A stretch of DNA of 64,000 nucleotides from Massilia pinisoli (GTDB lineage Bacteria > Pseudomonadota > Gammaproteobacteria > Burkholderiales > Burkholderiaceae_D): assembly GCF_024753285.1 (NCBI RefSeq), contig NZ_JANUGW010000031.1, positions 1 through 64,000 of the forward strand, written 5' to 3'. Below, one piece after another: positions 9,578 through 18,800 of this stretch. The translations under genes and the position numbers were made by a program. Each line of letters starts with the position of its first letter. The stretch's first letter is position 1. The notes below the pieces were generated by a model. The model was not told the DNA's origin. It searched no databases and worked only from the letters and a program-made list of their open reading frames with translations.

Positions 9578-9809
9578 CCAGTCCTCTATCGCAGGGGGTG
9601 AATCGGGCGACGCACACCGCGCGCCGGCGCCAAGCCGGAGAGACTGTCATGACGGGCTTTGTCGCCCGCGGCAGCGCGTGGCGAACAAATGGGATCGTCT
9701 CCGCGGCACGGTACCGGCCGATGGCGGCGGCGTGCGCATTATTGTTGAAGCGGTATTGTCGCTGTTAGCGATCACATGCGCAATCGTTAAAAACGCCGAC
9801 GGGGGAAAA

Positions 9810-9838
9810 ATTATGCGTTGCGATGCGCTACCATGCGT
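9810..9838 (-). promoter_or_regulatory. candidate GH31 promoter with operator half-site
   Basis: Reading on the minus strand, CATAAT (9815-9810) is a good -10 box, and the 17-base spacer contains TGGTAGCGC (9833-9825), identical to the half-site in the GH2 and GH43 promoters. The other half (ATCGC) is degenerate and the -35 box (ACGCAT) is weak. It lies about 235 bases before the GH31 start. Confidence 0.4.
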
Positions 9839-9864
9839 CGCCGCGGGGCGGCGGACAGGGACAT

Positions 9865-9892
9865 AAAAAAGGCCGCCCCTCGCAGGACGGCC
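9865..9892 (-). terminator. terminator of the broken TonB-receptor gene
   Basis: An eight-base-pair stem (9871-9878 with 9885-9892, one G-U pair on the minus strand) is followed on that strand by six T, 40 bases after the receptor stop codon. Confidence 0.7.
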
Positions 9893-9932
9893 CGTCAATA
9901 CGACGGCGCGCGAGCGCCGCCCCATCACCCGG

Positions 9933-10390
9933 TCAGAACTTGTAGCGTGCGCCCAGCATGTAGCGCGGGCCGCCCGTCGTGACGGTCAGCACCTGTATGT
10001 CGGTGCGGCCATGCGTGCGCTGCGTGGAGTCGGTCAGGTTGATCGCCTCCAGCGACACGGACAGGTTCTTGTTCACGTTGTAGCCGATCGACAGGTCGGT
10101 CTGGCCATACGACGTAGCGCGGGTTCGGCTTGCCGTTGTCGGCCACGCTCGCGAGGAATTCGCCGCGCCAGTTGTACGCCAGGCGGATCGACCACTTCTG
10201 GTCTTCGTAGATACCGACCAGGTTGGCGGAGTTCGACAGGCCGACGAGCGCGAACTGGTTACCCATCCCCATGTTGTCGTACTTGAGGCTCGACTTCACG
10301 TACGTGTAGTTGGCCTGGAAGCCGGGGCCGTTGCTGAACATGTGCTGCCAGTTGACTTCCGCGCCCTTCAGCGAGGCCTTGCACTGGAAC
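9933..10390 (-). pseudogene. C-terminal fragment of a TonB-dependent receptor, frameshifted
   Basis: Only the last 150 or so codons of a TonB-dependent receptor remain. The frame reads CKASLKGAEVNWQHMF and GFQANYTYVKSSLKY, which match LHGAELAVQHMF and GVQANYTYVTSPLKY of the intact receptor at 15838-18906. Near 10110-10118 the frame shifts (PNPRYVV in one frame, then SYGQTDLSIGYNVNKNL in another) and continues to the classic end GGPRYMLGARYKF before a stop at 9933. The 5' part is missing: similarity stops at about 10390, where intron sequence begins. It sits beside GH31 and was probably the original sugar-oligomer receptor of this locus. Confidence 0.85.
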
Positions 10391-10490
10391 CTTCCCTAGA
10401 CGGTGGGCAATAGGAGCCGGATGAGTCGAGAGGCTCACGTCCGGTTCTGGGAGGACGTGGAGGTGAAAATCCTCCGCGTTACTCAACTAC
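10391..10490 (+). mobile_element. 3' end of a group II intron (domains V and VI)
   Basis: Positions 10414-10447 form a textbook 34-nucleotide domain V: GAGCCGGA pairs with UCCGGUUC, a two-to-three base bulge (AC) follows, then an upper stem GAGUC/GGCUC closed by a GAGA loop, with the catalytic AGC at 10415-10417. Domain VI follows (10451-10484): ACGUGGAGG pairs with CCUCCGCGU, and a lower GAG/CUC stem leaves A10481 bulged as the branch-point candidate. The intron end is probably at about 10487. The rest of the intron, including any reverse transcriptase gene, is absent, so this is a dead remnant abutting the truncated receptor at about 10390. Confidence 0.85.
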
Positions 10491-10718
10491 GAGCTAAGTA
10501 GTCGTCCAAAATTTGCTGTCGAAGGTAAATTGCCCCTACAGCAGAGGGTGGGCGATGAAACGCATGGAACTGTCCGAGGACGAGCGGCGCACGCCGCGTG
10601 AAATGGGTGTGTTTCACCCGCATCCGAGAACACAGGTGCTCGACACTTATGCCATAATTTGGAGCTCGACAATTCCAGTCCTCGGATTCGCTAGCGAGGG
10701 CGTAACCTGGACAAGTCC
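10491..10718. other. rearrangement scar with transposase-like remnant
   Basis: Between the intron remnant and the TIGR02466 gene there is no intact gene. The left 60 bases look like intron flank. The rest contains a short frame resembling the start of IS630-type helix-turn-helix proteins, then unrelated sequence leading into the next gene. Confidence 0.5.
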
Positions 10719-10722
10719 ATGA
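10555..10722 (+). pseudogene. N-terminal remnant of an IS630-type HTH/transposase protein
   Basis: The frame from ATG 10555 reads MKRMELSEDERRTPREMGVF and then HPHPRTQ, which resembles the start of IS630-family helix-turn-helix proteins as I remember them (an L.D.ER..L.EMG..HPHPRTR pattern). After about 10640 the similarity is lost and the frame drifts to a stop at 10722. No terminal inverted repeats or downstream transposase domain are present. The identification rests on a short stretch and memory of the family, so it is tentative. Confidence 0.4.
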
Positions 10723-11348
10723 GTAATATGAAAGCGTCCATGCAGGTGTTGGAGTTATTTCCGACGCCGGTTTTCGTTGTGCAGACCCAAGGGGTAGACA
10801 ACAAGGAACTGGCGCGCCAGATCTATGCCATTCGCGACGAGGAAGTCGCGGCCGGCATCGCCGGCAAGACTGGCCTGTCGAACTACGGCGGCTTCCGCAG
10901 CTATGATCTGTTGGCGCGCCCAGTGTTTGCACAGCTCAAGCAACTCGTGCTTGGAGTGCTCAACGAACGCATGGTCAAAGGCGCATGGTTTGCGGAACCG
11001 GAGGTCACGGAAGCGCAATTCGGCGCGATGTGGGCTGTTATCAATGGCAAAGGGCACGCCAACAGCCCCCACAATCACCCGGGCAGCTGGATCAGCGGCG
11101 TGTATTACCCGCAGGTGCCGGCCGCGAAAGAACGCGCCGGTTCGCTCTGCTTCCGTGATCCGATCCTGGCGCGCACCTTTACCCGCAGCTTCTACCGCAA
11201 TGTGCAGGCCGAGGCGGCATCCGTGGTGCCCGAAGTGGGCAAGCTGATCATGTTCCCAAGCTGGGTCGAACACCACGTCGGCCCCAACCTGACCGATGAG
11301 GATCGCATCGCCATCGCGTTTAACATCGACCACGCGAAAGCGCGCTAG
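10719..11348 (+). CDS. TIGR02466-type putative 2OG-Fe(II) oxygenase
   Basis: A 209-residue cytoplasmic protein of the TIGR02466 family, a putative 2-oxoglutarate/iron oxygenase. It opens with LELFPTPVF, the usual family start. The presumed metal site is spread over NSPHNHPGSWISGVYY (about 123-138) and the C-terminal SWVEHHVGPN, with DRIAIAFNID as the strand carrying the 2-oxoglutarate-binding Arg. ATG 10719 is the first start; ATGs at 10731 and 10740 are alternatives, and none has a strong ribosome site. It converges on the DUF6445 gene with a 17-base gap. Such proteins recur beside TonB-receptor/halogenase clusters; the substrate is unknown. Confidence 0.8.
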   Translation: MSNMKASMQVLELFPTPVFVVQTQGVDNKELARQIYAIRDEEVAAGIAGKTGLSNYGGFRSYDLLARPVFAQLKQLVLGVLNERMVKGAWFAEPEVTEAQFGAMWAVINGKGHANSPHNHPGSWISGVYYPQVPAAKERAGSLCFRDPILARTFTRSFYRNVQAEAASVVPEVGKLIMFPSWVEHHVGPNLTDEDRIAIAFNIDHAKAR

Positions 11349-11365
11349 CTTTTCGAAGCCGCGCT

Positions 11366-12073
11366 TCAGCAGGCGTTCAGGCGCACCCCAAAAAACGCGT
11401 TGACGGTCAGCCGCCCTTGTTCCGGATCGGCGCTGAGCAGCTCCGGGTGGCGGATGTCGCCGCTGTGGTAGATCGTACCATCGTAAAACACCGCGCGGTT
11501 GAACGCCGCCGGGACGGACGCCATCTTTTCAAAATACGCGTTGGTCCTGGTCGGATACGCGGGAGCGCTGTCGATCAGGGCCGAAAACGCGTCGCGATCC
11601 ATGTGCTGCCCGCGCGCCATCATGGCCGACAATGTCGCGGCGTCGACCCGCGGTCGAAAAAAGCTCGTGCCACCCAGCCGTTCATCCTTGAACAAATACA
11701 GGACCATGGCGAAATTGCCTTCGCCCGGCTGGAACGGGCCGCCATCGACATGCGGGATTCTCTGAAATGGCTCCAGATCTTCCGGCTTGCGCGTGACCAT
11801 CGACATCCTGCACAAGGCGCTGCGGGTGCGCCGGGCGCCAAGCTGGCCCCGTATATATTGTGAAAAAAACGCTTCGAATGCCTGGTGCGCGGCTGGGGGC
11901 AGCCGCAGTTCCGGCCCGGGATAGTAGTGAGAATCTTCCGGCGAAAAATCCGCACGCCGCGCGACGGCATGGGCGACGAATTGCATGGGATCGCGCAGGA
12001 TATTGTCAACGACCACACAAGAACGACCATCGCTCAGCGCGACTCGATTCATCGAGGGATTTGGGTTGAACAT
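11366..12073 (-). CDS. DUF6445 family protein, putative oxygenase
   Basis: A 235-residue protein of the DUF6445 type. IPHVDGGPF (His108, Asp110) looks like an HxD iron motif. A later His in the DGTIYHSGDIRHP region and GRLTVNAFFGVR (Arg) would complete a 2-oxoglutarate oxygenase site; this is inferred from pattern, not shown. No signal peptide. It is the last gene of the receptor/halogenase cluster, 21 bases after the halogenase stop. Its ribosome site is weak, which suggests dependence on translation of the gene before it. Confidence 0.75.
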   Translation of the reverse strand: MFNPNPSMNRVALSDGRSCVVVDNILRDPMQFVAHAVARRADFSPEDSHYYPGPELRLPPAAHQAFEAFFSQYIRGQLGARRTRSALCRMSMVTRKPEDLEPFQRIPHVDGGPFQPGEGNFAMVLYLFKDERLGGTSFFRPRVDAATLSAMMARGQHMDRDAFSALIDSAPAYPTRTNAYFEKMASVPAAFNRAVFYDGTIYHSGDIRHPELLSADPEQGRLTVNAFFGVRLNAC

Positions 12074-12094
12074 GGGCGGCTTTGAACAAGAAGG

Positions 12095-13612
12095 TTAAGT
12101 CGGCCGCTGCGCGCGGCAGAATCGCTGGACGTAGGCCTGGTGCGACGGCAACTGCTGGACCGTCCTTTCGATCTTCTGGCGAATCGAGCCCAGGAACTGC
12201 GACAACTCGGCGTCGCCCATCAGGTCGGCCGACTGGTGATGCTGCTCGGGCGTCAATCCCTGGCCCAGCATGACTTGCAGCCACGACGACTCGGTAAACA
12301 ACTCACCGTCGGTGCGGAACACCCGTCCGGTTTCGCGGAACAGGTCGATGCGGTGTTGCAGCGATGCCGGCACTTCCATGTTCCTGGCAGCTTCCCAGTA
12401 CGGGGTATCGGCGCGATTGGTCACCTTGTAATGCAGGATGATGAAATCGCGGATGTGGGCGATCTCCCTTTGCACCTGGGTGTTGAACTCGTCGATGTCG
12501 GAGCGGCAGATGCCGTCGGCCGGGAACATCTGCATCAAACGGATCAGATTACGCTGGATCAGGTGGATGCTGGTCGACTCGATCGGCTCCAGAAAGCCGC
12601 TCGACAGGCCAATGGCGACGACGTTGCCTTTCCACGATTGCTTGCGCTGGCCTGGCTTGAACTTGATCATGCGCGGCTGCGTCAGCGGCTCGCCTTGCAG
12701 ATTGTCGAGCAAGATCTGCATGGCTTCCTCGCCGTCCATATACTTGCTGGAGAATACGTGGCCATTGCCAACCCGGTGCTGCAGCGGGATCCGCCACTGC
12801 CAGCCGGCGCCGTGCGCAATCGCGCGCGTCATTGGCACCGGTTCGCCCATCAATTCAGTCTGCACCGCAATGGCGGTGTCGTTAAACAGCCATTGCGACC
12901 AGTCCTCGTATTCCACACCCATGGTCTGGCCCAGCAACAGCGAGCGAAAGCCGGTGCAATCGATGAACAAATCGCCTTCGATCAAGGCGCCGTTACCGAG
13001 CTTGAGCCCGGTCACGTGGCCGCTGGCGGCGTCAAGCATCACCTGGTCGATCTTGCCTTCCACCCGCCTGGCGCCGAAACCTTCGCTGTACTTGCGCAGG
13101 AACCTGGCGTACAAGGTCGCGTCGAGATGGTAAGCGTAATTCATGGCGTCGTTCGGCAGATGCGCGAAGCGGCCAAGCTGGGCCGCCCTCAATTCCAGGC
13201 AATAGTCGCCGAAGTCGCTGGCCAGGCCGCGCTGGCGGCCCTTCAGCCAGAAATGCTGGAAGCCGGCAGTCCAGTGGTCGATGCCGGTCAAGCCGAACGA
13301 GTGGATATAGTCCTCGCCGGGCGCGCGCCAGTTCTCGAAGCTGATGCCCAGCTTGAAGGTCGCCTGGGTCGCCCGCATGACGTCGGCTTCGTTCAGTTCC
13401 AGCAGCTGGTGAAACCTGATCAAGCTGGGGATGGTCGCTTCGCCCACCCCGACGGTACCGATCTCGTCGGATTCGACCAGCGTGATGTCCAGTGTCTTGC
13501 CCAATATCCTGGAGATGACCGCGGCGGCCATCCAGCCGGCCGTGCCGCCGCCGGCGATGACGACGCGCCGCACTGGCTTCCTGCCGCTTTTTTCCGGATT
13601 GTTCTGCTGCAT
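12095..13612 (-). CDS. flavin-dependent tryptophan halogenase family protein
   Basis: A 505-residue flavin-dependent halogenase. VVIAGGGTAGWMAAA (17-31) binds FAD, VGVGEATIPS follows, Lys87 in ATFKLGISFENW matches the catalytic lysine that forms the chloramine, and WQWRIP (271-276) is the WxWxIP halogenase signature. FLEPIESTSIHL holds the conserved Glu region. The length equals PrnA/RebH-type enzymes. They use reduced flavin from a separate reductase, and none is encoded nearby. Tryptophan is not assured as substrate: many family members occur in TonB-receptor clusters and act on unknown compounds. AGGAGA lies before the ATG, 13 bases after the JmjC gene. Confidence 0.9.
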   Translation of the reverse strand: MQQNNPEKSGRKPVRRVVIAGGGTAGWMAAAVISRILGKTLDITLVESDEIGTVGVGEATIPSLIRFHQLLELNEADVMRATQATFKLGISFENWRAPGEDYIHSFGLTGIDHWTAGFQHFWLKGRQRGLASDFGDYCLELRAAQLGRFAHLPNDAMNYAYHLDATLYARFLRKYSEGFGARRVEGKIDQVMLDAASGHVTGLKLGNGALIEGDLFIDCTGFRSLLLGQTMGVEYEDWSQWLFNDTAIAVQTELMGEPVPMTRAIAHGAGWQWRIPLQHRVGNGHVFSSKYMDGEEAMQILLDNLQGEPLTQPRMIKFKPGQRKQSWKGNVVAIGLSSGFLEPIESTSIHLIQRNLIRLMQMFPADGICRSDIDEFNTQVQREIAHIRDFIILHYKVTNRADTPYWEAARNMEVPASLQHRIDLFRETGRVFRTDGELFTESSWLQVMLGQGLTPEQHHQSADLMGDAELSQFLGSIRQKIERTVQQLPSHQAYVQRFCRAQRPT

Positions 13613-13625
13613 GGGGTGTCTCCTG

Positions 13626-14630
13626 CTACCGTTTTAGTTTCTGAGTGATTGCGGCGCGCATGGACCGCGCCTTGTCGATATCGAGCGGGCCGAGGACGCC
13701 GCGCGCCGGTTCCGGGATATGCGCCGCTTCACTGCCGTCCGCTTCAAATATGTAGTGGCGGAACACCTCTTGCCATGCCAGGCGCTGGGGCGGCGGCAGT
13801 TCGCGCAGCGTCAGGATGGCGTGCATCAGCGTATTGACCGGGGCATCCATATAGCCTGGCGACTGACGCCACCAGTAGTTGATCAGGACATTAAAACTGT
13901 CGAGCCCCTCGATATGGTGCCACCACATGCTGGGCATGAAGATGGCGTCGCCCGGCAGCAATTCGGCCACCTGCGCATGCGCCATGGCCTCGGCAAACCT
14001 GGGGAATTTCACCAGGTCCGGCTGATGGAAATCGACCAGGCTGATGGGCTGATTGGCCGGCGCAAATTCGAGCGGACCGATGTACAGGTTGCTCAACTGC
14101 TCGGGCGGGAACAAGGTGAAGCGGCGGCGCCCGGCGGCCACGCAGGCCACGTTATCGGGCAAGTCCTGGTGCGCGGCAATGCGGGAACGGTTGCCCGTCC
14201 ACACGCTGACGAGCGGATCGCGATCGCCCAGGTCGAGATCGTTTTCGTCCCGGAAGCCTGGCAGACAGGTGTCCACTGTCGTCGAGCCGACATAAAACGT
14301 CGGCGGACACGGGTCATCGAGGTGTTCGAGCACCTGATCGAGGATCGCGTCGAGCCTGGCGTTGACGGCGTCGAAGTTAAACCCGCTGATGTCGTCGTTA
14401 TAAAAATAGCGCCCCGCGATCTCGGGCGGACCGACCAGTGCACGGACCACCTCGCCCCGGTAGAAGCGGCGCAGATAGGCGATGCCCTCGCGCTGCGAGC
14501 GCAGGCTGGCCTTGACCAGCGGCCAGCTTGCGACCAGGCCGCGCAGCACCAGCGGCTCGGTCGCAGTGAGAATGGCGTCAGTCAGCGCGGAAGGTAGCGC
14601 GCCGCTGATCTCGCGCATCGGTTTAGCCAT
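13626..14630 (-). CDS. JmjC/cupin-like domain protein
   Basis: A 334-residue cupin_8/JmjC-type protein. The predicted iron ligands are His154 and Asp156 in AAHQDLPDNVACV, with a distal His in MWWHHIEGL (about 238-239); FTLFPPEQ is the usual strand between them. Members are 2-oxoglutarate oxygenases that hydroxylate proteins or small molecules. I chose ATG 14630 (MAKPMREISG), which overlaps the SapC stop by eight bases, over an upstream Ser-rich extension that lies inside SapC. Translational coupling with SapC and the 13-base gap to the halogenase place it in one operon with both. Confidence 0.87.
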   Translation of the reverse strand: MAKPMREISGALPSALTDAILTATEPLVLRGLVASWPLVKASLRSQREGIAYLRRFYRGEVVRALVGPPEIAGRYFYNDDISGFNFDAVNARLDAILDQVLEHLDDPCPPTFYVGSTTVDTCLPGFRDENDLDLGDRDPLVSVWTGNRSRIAAHQDLPDNVACVAAGRRRFTLFPPEQLSNLYIGPLEFAPANQPISLVDFHQPDLVKFPRFAEAMAHAQVAELLPGDAIFMPSMWWHHIEGLDSFNVLINYWWRQSPGYMDAPVNTLMHAILTLRELPPPQRLAWQEVFRHYIFEADGSEAAHIPEPARGVLGPLDIDKARSMRAAITQKLKR

Positions 14631-15333
14631 CGACCGCAACGCGCTGGTTTTTGCGCTCGATGAGCTCGCGCAGCTGGACGAGCGATGCACCCATCTGATG
14701 GGCAGCCATCAGGTAGCCGTGCTGATGCAGGTGCGCAAGCGCCGCACCGTCGAGCGCGGCCAGCTTTTCCTCGTTGATCGTCGAAAAACCAAGCAGCTGG
14801 TTTTGCGAGCCGTTGTTCAATTCGATGTCGAGCGTGAACGGCTCGATCAGGTCATAGTCGAGCAGCGCAGCGACAAAGCCGGCGTTACTCTGCAACCCCT
14901 GGTGCAAGGCCAGCAGCAGGCTGTTGACTTGTTCCAGAAGCTCACTCTGGCCGCCATATTCGAGAAACAGCGGATAGCCGATGGTCGTGCTCACTTTTGG
15001 ATGATCGAGGTCGACATGCACCAGCAGACTGTCGCCGGACAGGCCCATCGAGAAGGGCTGGCGCGCCACGGCCATCGGCACGTACAGCGCATCCCAGGCA
15101 TCGGCGCCGGCAAACAGGTTTTCGCCCTCGACAAAGCCGAACAGCGCCACCGGCTCGTAGCGCTGTTCGTTGCCGGTCTCGCGGAACACAATCGGATAGT
15201 GGGCCAGCACATTGCGAAACTCGGCCGGGAAGGTCGGGCAGATCGTCTCGCCGTCACCGAACCGGGTGCCGCGGCCAAGAATGATTTTCAGGTCTTTGTG
15301 TTCGACGTTGTTCAACAAAACAGGGTGGGTCAT
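14623..15333 (-). CDS. SapC family protein
   Basis: A 236-residue SapC-like protein (MTHPVLLNNVEHKDLKI start; PAEFRNVLAHYPIVF and GYPLFLEYG are typical). The name comes from a Campylobacter S-layer-associated protein, but in Proteobacteria the family is found mainly beside TonB receptors, JmjC proteins and tryptophan halogenases, and its role is unknown. No signal peptide is seen. It is preceded by AAAGGCAAG and is the first intact gene after the receptor in this operon. Confidence 0.85.
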   Translation of the reverse strand: MTHPVLLNNVEHKDLKIILGRGTRFGDGETICPTFPAEFRNVLAHYPIVFRETGNEQRYEPVALFGFVEGENLFAGADAWDALYVPMAVARQPFSMGLSGDSLLVHVDLDHPKVSTTIGYPLFLEYGGQSELLEQVNSLLLALHQGLQSNAGFVAALLDYDLIEPFTLDIELNNGSQNQLLGFSTINEEKLAALDGAALAHLHQHGYLMAAHQMGASLVQLRELIERKNQRVAVDG

Positions 15334-15442
15334 TGCTTGCCTTTTCGTTCAAATTTCATTGACTACCTGGTCGGCATGCCGTGATTCACGATATGCCCGA
15401 TCAGTTCGCGGTTGCCGGGCCGCCCCGCTAGCATCTTGCGGG

Positions 15443-15716
15443 TCATTGTGAGTGGCGCCGCAAGAACCGGCCGAACGAAGCGTCGCAGGCGCGGAAGAAA
15501 TCGTTCTCGGACACGCCAATGCGGTGCAAGGTGTCACGCATGCTGGGCCAGGTTCCCTCGCCGACACCCACCGGCCACGTCGGGCGATTCGATCGGGGTC
15601 ACCTTCAAGGCCGGGCCGGCACTGGTCTGATGCGCTGCCGCGACCAGCGCGGCGGTCAGCCAGCCGGCCGAGCCGCCACCGACAATCACGACTTGTTCCA
15701 GGGGTTGACTGCGCAC
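15443..15716 (-). pseudogene. truncated tryptophan-halogenase remnant
   Basis: The first 80 or so codons of a second flavin-dependent halogenase. VVIVGGGSAGWLTAALVAA and [12 protein letters not shown] are in one frame. After about 15572 two bases seem missing and the next frame carries [19 protein letters not shown] and [16 protein letters not shown] before a stop at 15443. The remaining 420 or so codons, including the WxWxIP site, are gone. It lies between the TonB receptor and SapC, the usual place for a halogenase in this cluster type, so the intact copy at 12095 may be a paralogue that made it redundant. Confidence 0.85.
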
Positions 15717-15762
15717 GCGAATCTTCCATCGTAGTAAGTAGTTATAGCGATTCAGTGTAGCA

Positions 15763-15800
15763 AGAAAAAAGCAGGCCATGGTCGTCACCACGGCCTGCTT
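15763..15800 (-). terminator. terminator after the TonB-receptor gene
   Basis: A 14-base-pair stem (15769-15782 with 15787-15800, one G-U pair only when read on the minus strand) is followed by six T on that strand. It begins about 38 bases after the receptor stop and would separate receptor expression from the SapC-halogenase genes, at least in part. Confidence 0.8.
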
Positions 15801-15837
15801 CAGGACCTACTCACATACCACGTGCTGACTTCAGCAA

Positions 15838-18800
15838 TCAGAACGTGTAACGTGCGCCAACCATGTAACGCGGGCCGGTCTGGGTTGCGTTCAGGAAGTG
15901 GCCCTTGGTGCGGCCGTACTGTTTCTGCGTCGAATTGGTCAGATTGATCCCTTCGAACAGCACGTTCAGGTTCTTGGTCACGGCATAGCCCACGCTCAGG
16001 TCGGTCTGACCATACGCGGCGGTGTAGACCGGATCCAGGTGGCCGCCGCCGTCGAGCTTCGACGCCAGGAACGCGTCGCGCCAGTTGTAGGCAAGCCGTA
16101 CCGTCCAACCGTAGTTTTCATAAATACCCACCACGTTGGCCGAATTGCTCAGACCCAGGATTGCGAACTGATCGGTGGTTTGGTCGTTCTTGTATTTCAA
16201 CGGCGAGGTCACGTAGGTGTAGTTCGCCTGAACGCCAAAGCCCGACTCGCCGAACATATGCTGAACGGCCAATTCGGCGCCATGCAAGCTGGCCGGCTGC
16301 GAGTTCACGAAGCTGGACGTCCTGAACTGCATCAGCGGGTCGCTCGGGATGCCCGTGATCACACCGGTGGCATTGCCAACGGAGTTCACCCCGGTCTTCG
16401 TGACGCCAGGCTGGCCGTTGAAGTTGTTGAGGATGTAGTTACGGATGCAGTTGGTGTCGGCAACGGTGCAACCACCCGTCGACAGGGCGGCGTTATAGTA
16501 CGCGCCGCCGATCGGGGTATGGATGCCGTATTGGTTTTCCAGGACCTGATTCTGGGCAGTGTAGTCAGTCAATTTCTTGTTGAACAGGCCCAGCGAGGCG
16601 ACGCTATGCTTGGTGAAATACCACTCGAAGGACAAGTCCAGGTTCTTCGACTTCACCGGTTTCAGGTTCGGATTACCCGTCGCAGCAGTACCACCCAGAT
16701 AGTAGTCGGAACCGGTGCCGATGTTCAGACCGCCCTGCAGCTCGTTATAACGGGCGCGGCTGATGGTTTCGCCGGCGCCGACGCGCACCTTGAAGTCCGG
16801 GGTCACGTCGAAGTCGGCATTCACGTTTGGCAACACGTTGCTGTAGGAGCCATGCGTGGTCGAGTAGGCGGTACCGGCAAAGGTCAGCGGCAGCTCATTC
16901 TGCGAAATCCAGGTCACGCCCGTGGCTGGGAGCACCTGGGCCACCGAAGTGACCTTGGTTTTTTCAAAGTGCAGGCCGACCGAGGTGTGGACCGGAATGG
17001 CCAGGTCCCAGTCCTGGCTCAAGGCCACGTAGGCCGTCGTCGTTTTTTCCTCCAGACGCTGGTCGCTGTCGGTCGTGGCGAAATTCGGCAGGAAGTTTGC
17101 CGCCGTTTTCGGGCCGTCGTTACTGACATAGCCGGGCTTGGTCGCGGCCGCTTCAGTTGCCGCGCGCAGCGCGCCGAAATCGGCCGTGTAGAAGTCCCGG
17201 AACATGCCAGCCGCGCCGTCGCCACCGAACTGGTCGAAGTATCTGGCGGTGTCACTCTTCGAGAACAGGCTGGCGGGATAGTCGTTCTTGCTGGTCAAGC
17301 CCGACCATCCGTTGTTCTGCACGAGCGATGAGGTCGAGCGGTTTTTCACGTCGGTCACGCCCACACCGAAGTTCAGGTTCGACGCTTCTGCCACCCTCCA
17401 CTCCCCGCTCAACTGCAACTGCTTGACGGTCGACTTGACGTAGGTGTTGGAGAACTGCGAACCGGTTGCCTGGATCGGCTCGGCGGCCACGTTGGTGCCG
17501 TCGATGCCCAGGATCGGCAGCTCGTGGGTGAAGTCAATCGAGGTTCTGCCGCGGCTGAAGCTGGCGTTGCTCAGCTGATTGCTGCTACCCCATGGGCTGT
17601 CGGCTTTCGATTCGGCGCTCGACGAGTGGGCGTCGAGCGTGAACCGCAGGCCGGATTTCGGTTTCCAGACAGTGTTGAAGCCGACCGAATTCAGCGTGTT
17701 CTTGGTGGCAAAGTCGGCGGCGATGACCGACATATCCTGCGGCGTGTTGTACACCTCGGAGTAAGTCAACGGTGCCTGGTTACTGCCGCCCGGCCAGGTG
17801 CTGGTCGAGGTCGGGGTTTGGGCAAACCAGACGCTCATCTCGGCGCGGCGGGTGTGCAGCTTGTTCTGCGCGAAGGTGTAGTCGAGGGTCGAGGTCAGTT
17901 CTTTGACCGGACGGAATTGCAGCACGGCCTGGCCATTGACACGCTCGCGCTCGAGACCGTTGACCTGGTAACCAAAGTTCTGTGGGCGCTCATACAGATC
18001 GTTCGGACCTGGACGATTCGTTACGCTGCCGACGGGCGCACCGGGCTGCGGCAAGGTCGAGCCGGGAATAACATCCGAACCTTTGTAGGGGCCGATCCAG
18101 CCATTGGCGATCTGGGCACGATTCAAGCCCGAGTCGCGCTTCGAGTAGCTGGCGTTGCCGCCAAAGCCCCACATGCCATCTTTGGTGACGGTGCTGAAGA
18201 TGCCGGACACTTCAGGCGTAACGCGCTTCCCCTTCAGCAAGTCGGGCAGGTTCTGGCTCGACTGGTCCACCACGCCCTTGACGCCGACGCTCGCCACGGT
18301 GCCCTTTTGGTCGAAAGGACGCGCGGTCATGATGTTGACCGTGGCGCCGATGCCGCCGGACGGATCCTGGGCGCGGCTGGTCTTGTAGACCTGCAGCTGC
18401 GAAATGGCATCCGACGCCAGGTTGTCGAAGGAGAACGAGCGGCCGTTCGCGTCGTTCAGGTCAGCCGTCGGCATTTGACGGCCGTTCAACAGGACCAGGT
18501 TGAAGTCGGGGCCCATGCCGCGCACCGTGATCTTCTGGCCTTCGCCATTTTGACGGTCGATCGACACGCCGGTGATGCGCTGCAGCGACTCGGCCAGGTT
18601 CGTGTCCGGGAATTTACCGATGTCTTCAGCGACGATACCGTCGACGATACCATCGGAGTTCTTCTTCAGGTTCAGCGTGGACTGCATACTGGCTCGGATA
18701 CCGGTCACCACGACGGTATTCGTCTCGACGCCCTGCACGGGCGTGGCCCCCGCCTGGTCGGTCGGCCCGGCGATGCCGTTGGCGGCGCCCGTATCCTGCG

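Larger units (their letters stand above)
9578..9932. other. 355-base gap: GH31 promoter region
   Basis: No gene is supported here. It holds the GH31 leader, a candidate promoter and operator (9810-9838), an imperfect inverted repeat TTAGCGAT...ATCGTTAA (about 9768-9790), and the terminator of the broken receptor gene at its right end. Confidence 0.6.

Noticed and set aside
10259-10486. 75-codon minus-strand frame across the intron remnant and the receptor end
   Set aside because: It reads the receptor region in the wrong frame and begins inside intron domain VI; the receptor motifs lie in another frame.
15334-15442. Short frame that might be the C-terminal end of the lost halogenase
   Set aside because: [20 protein letters not shown] and the residues after it are too short and too unlike known ends to claim.
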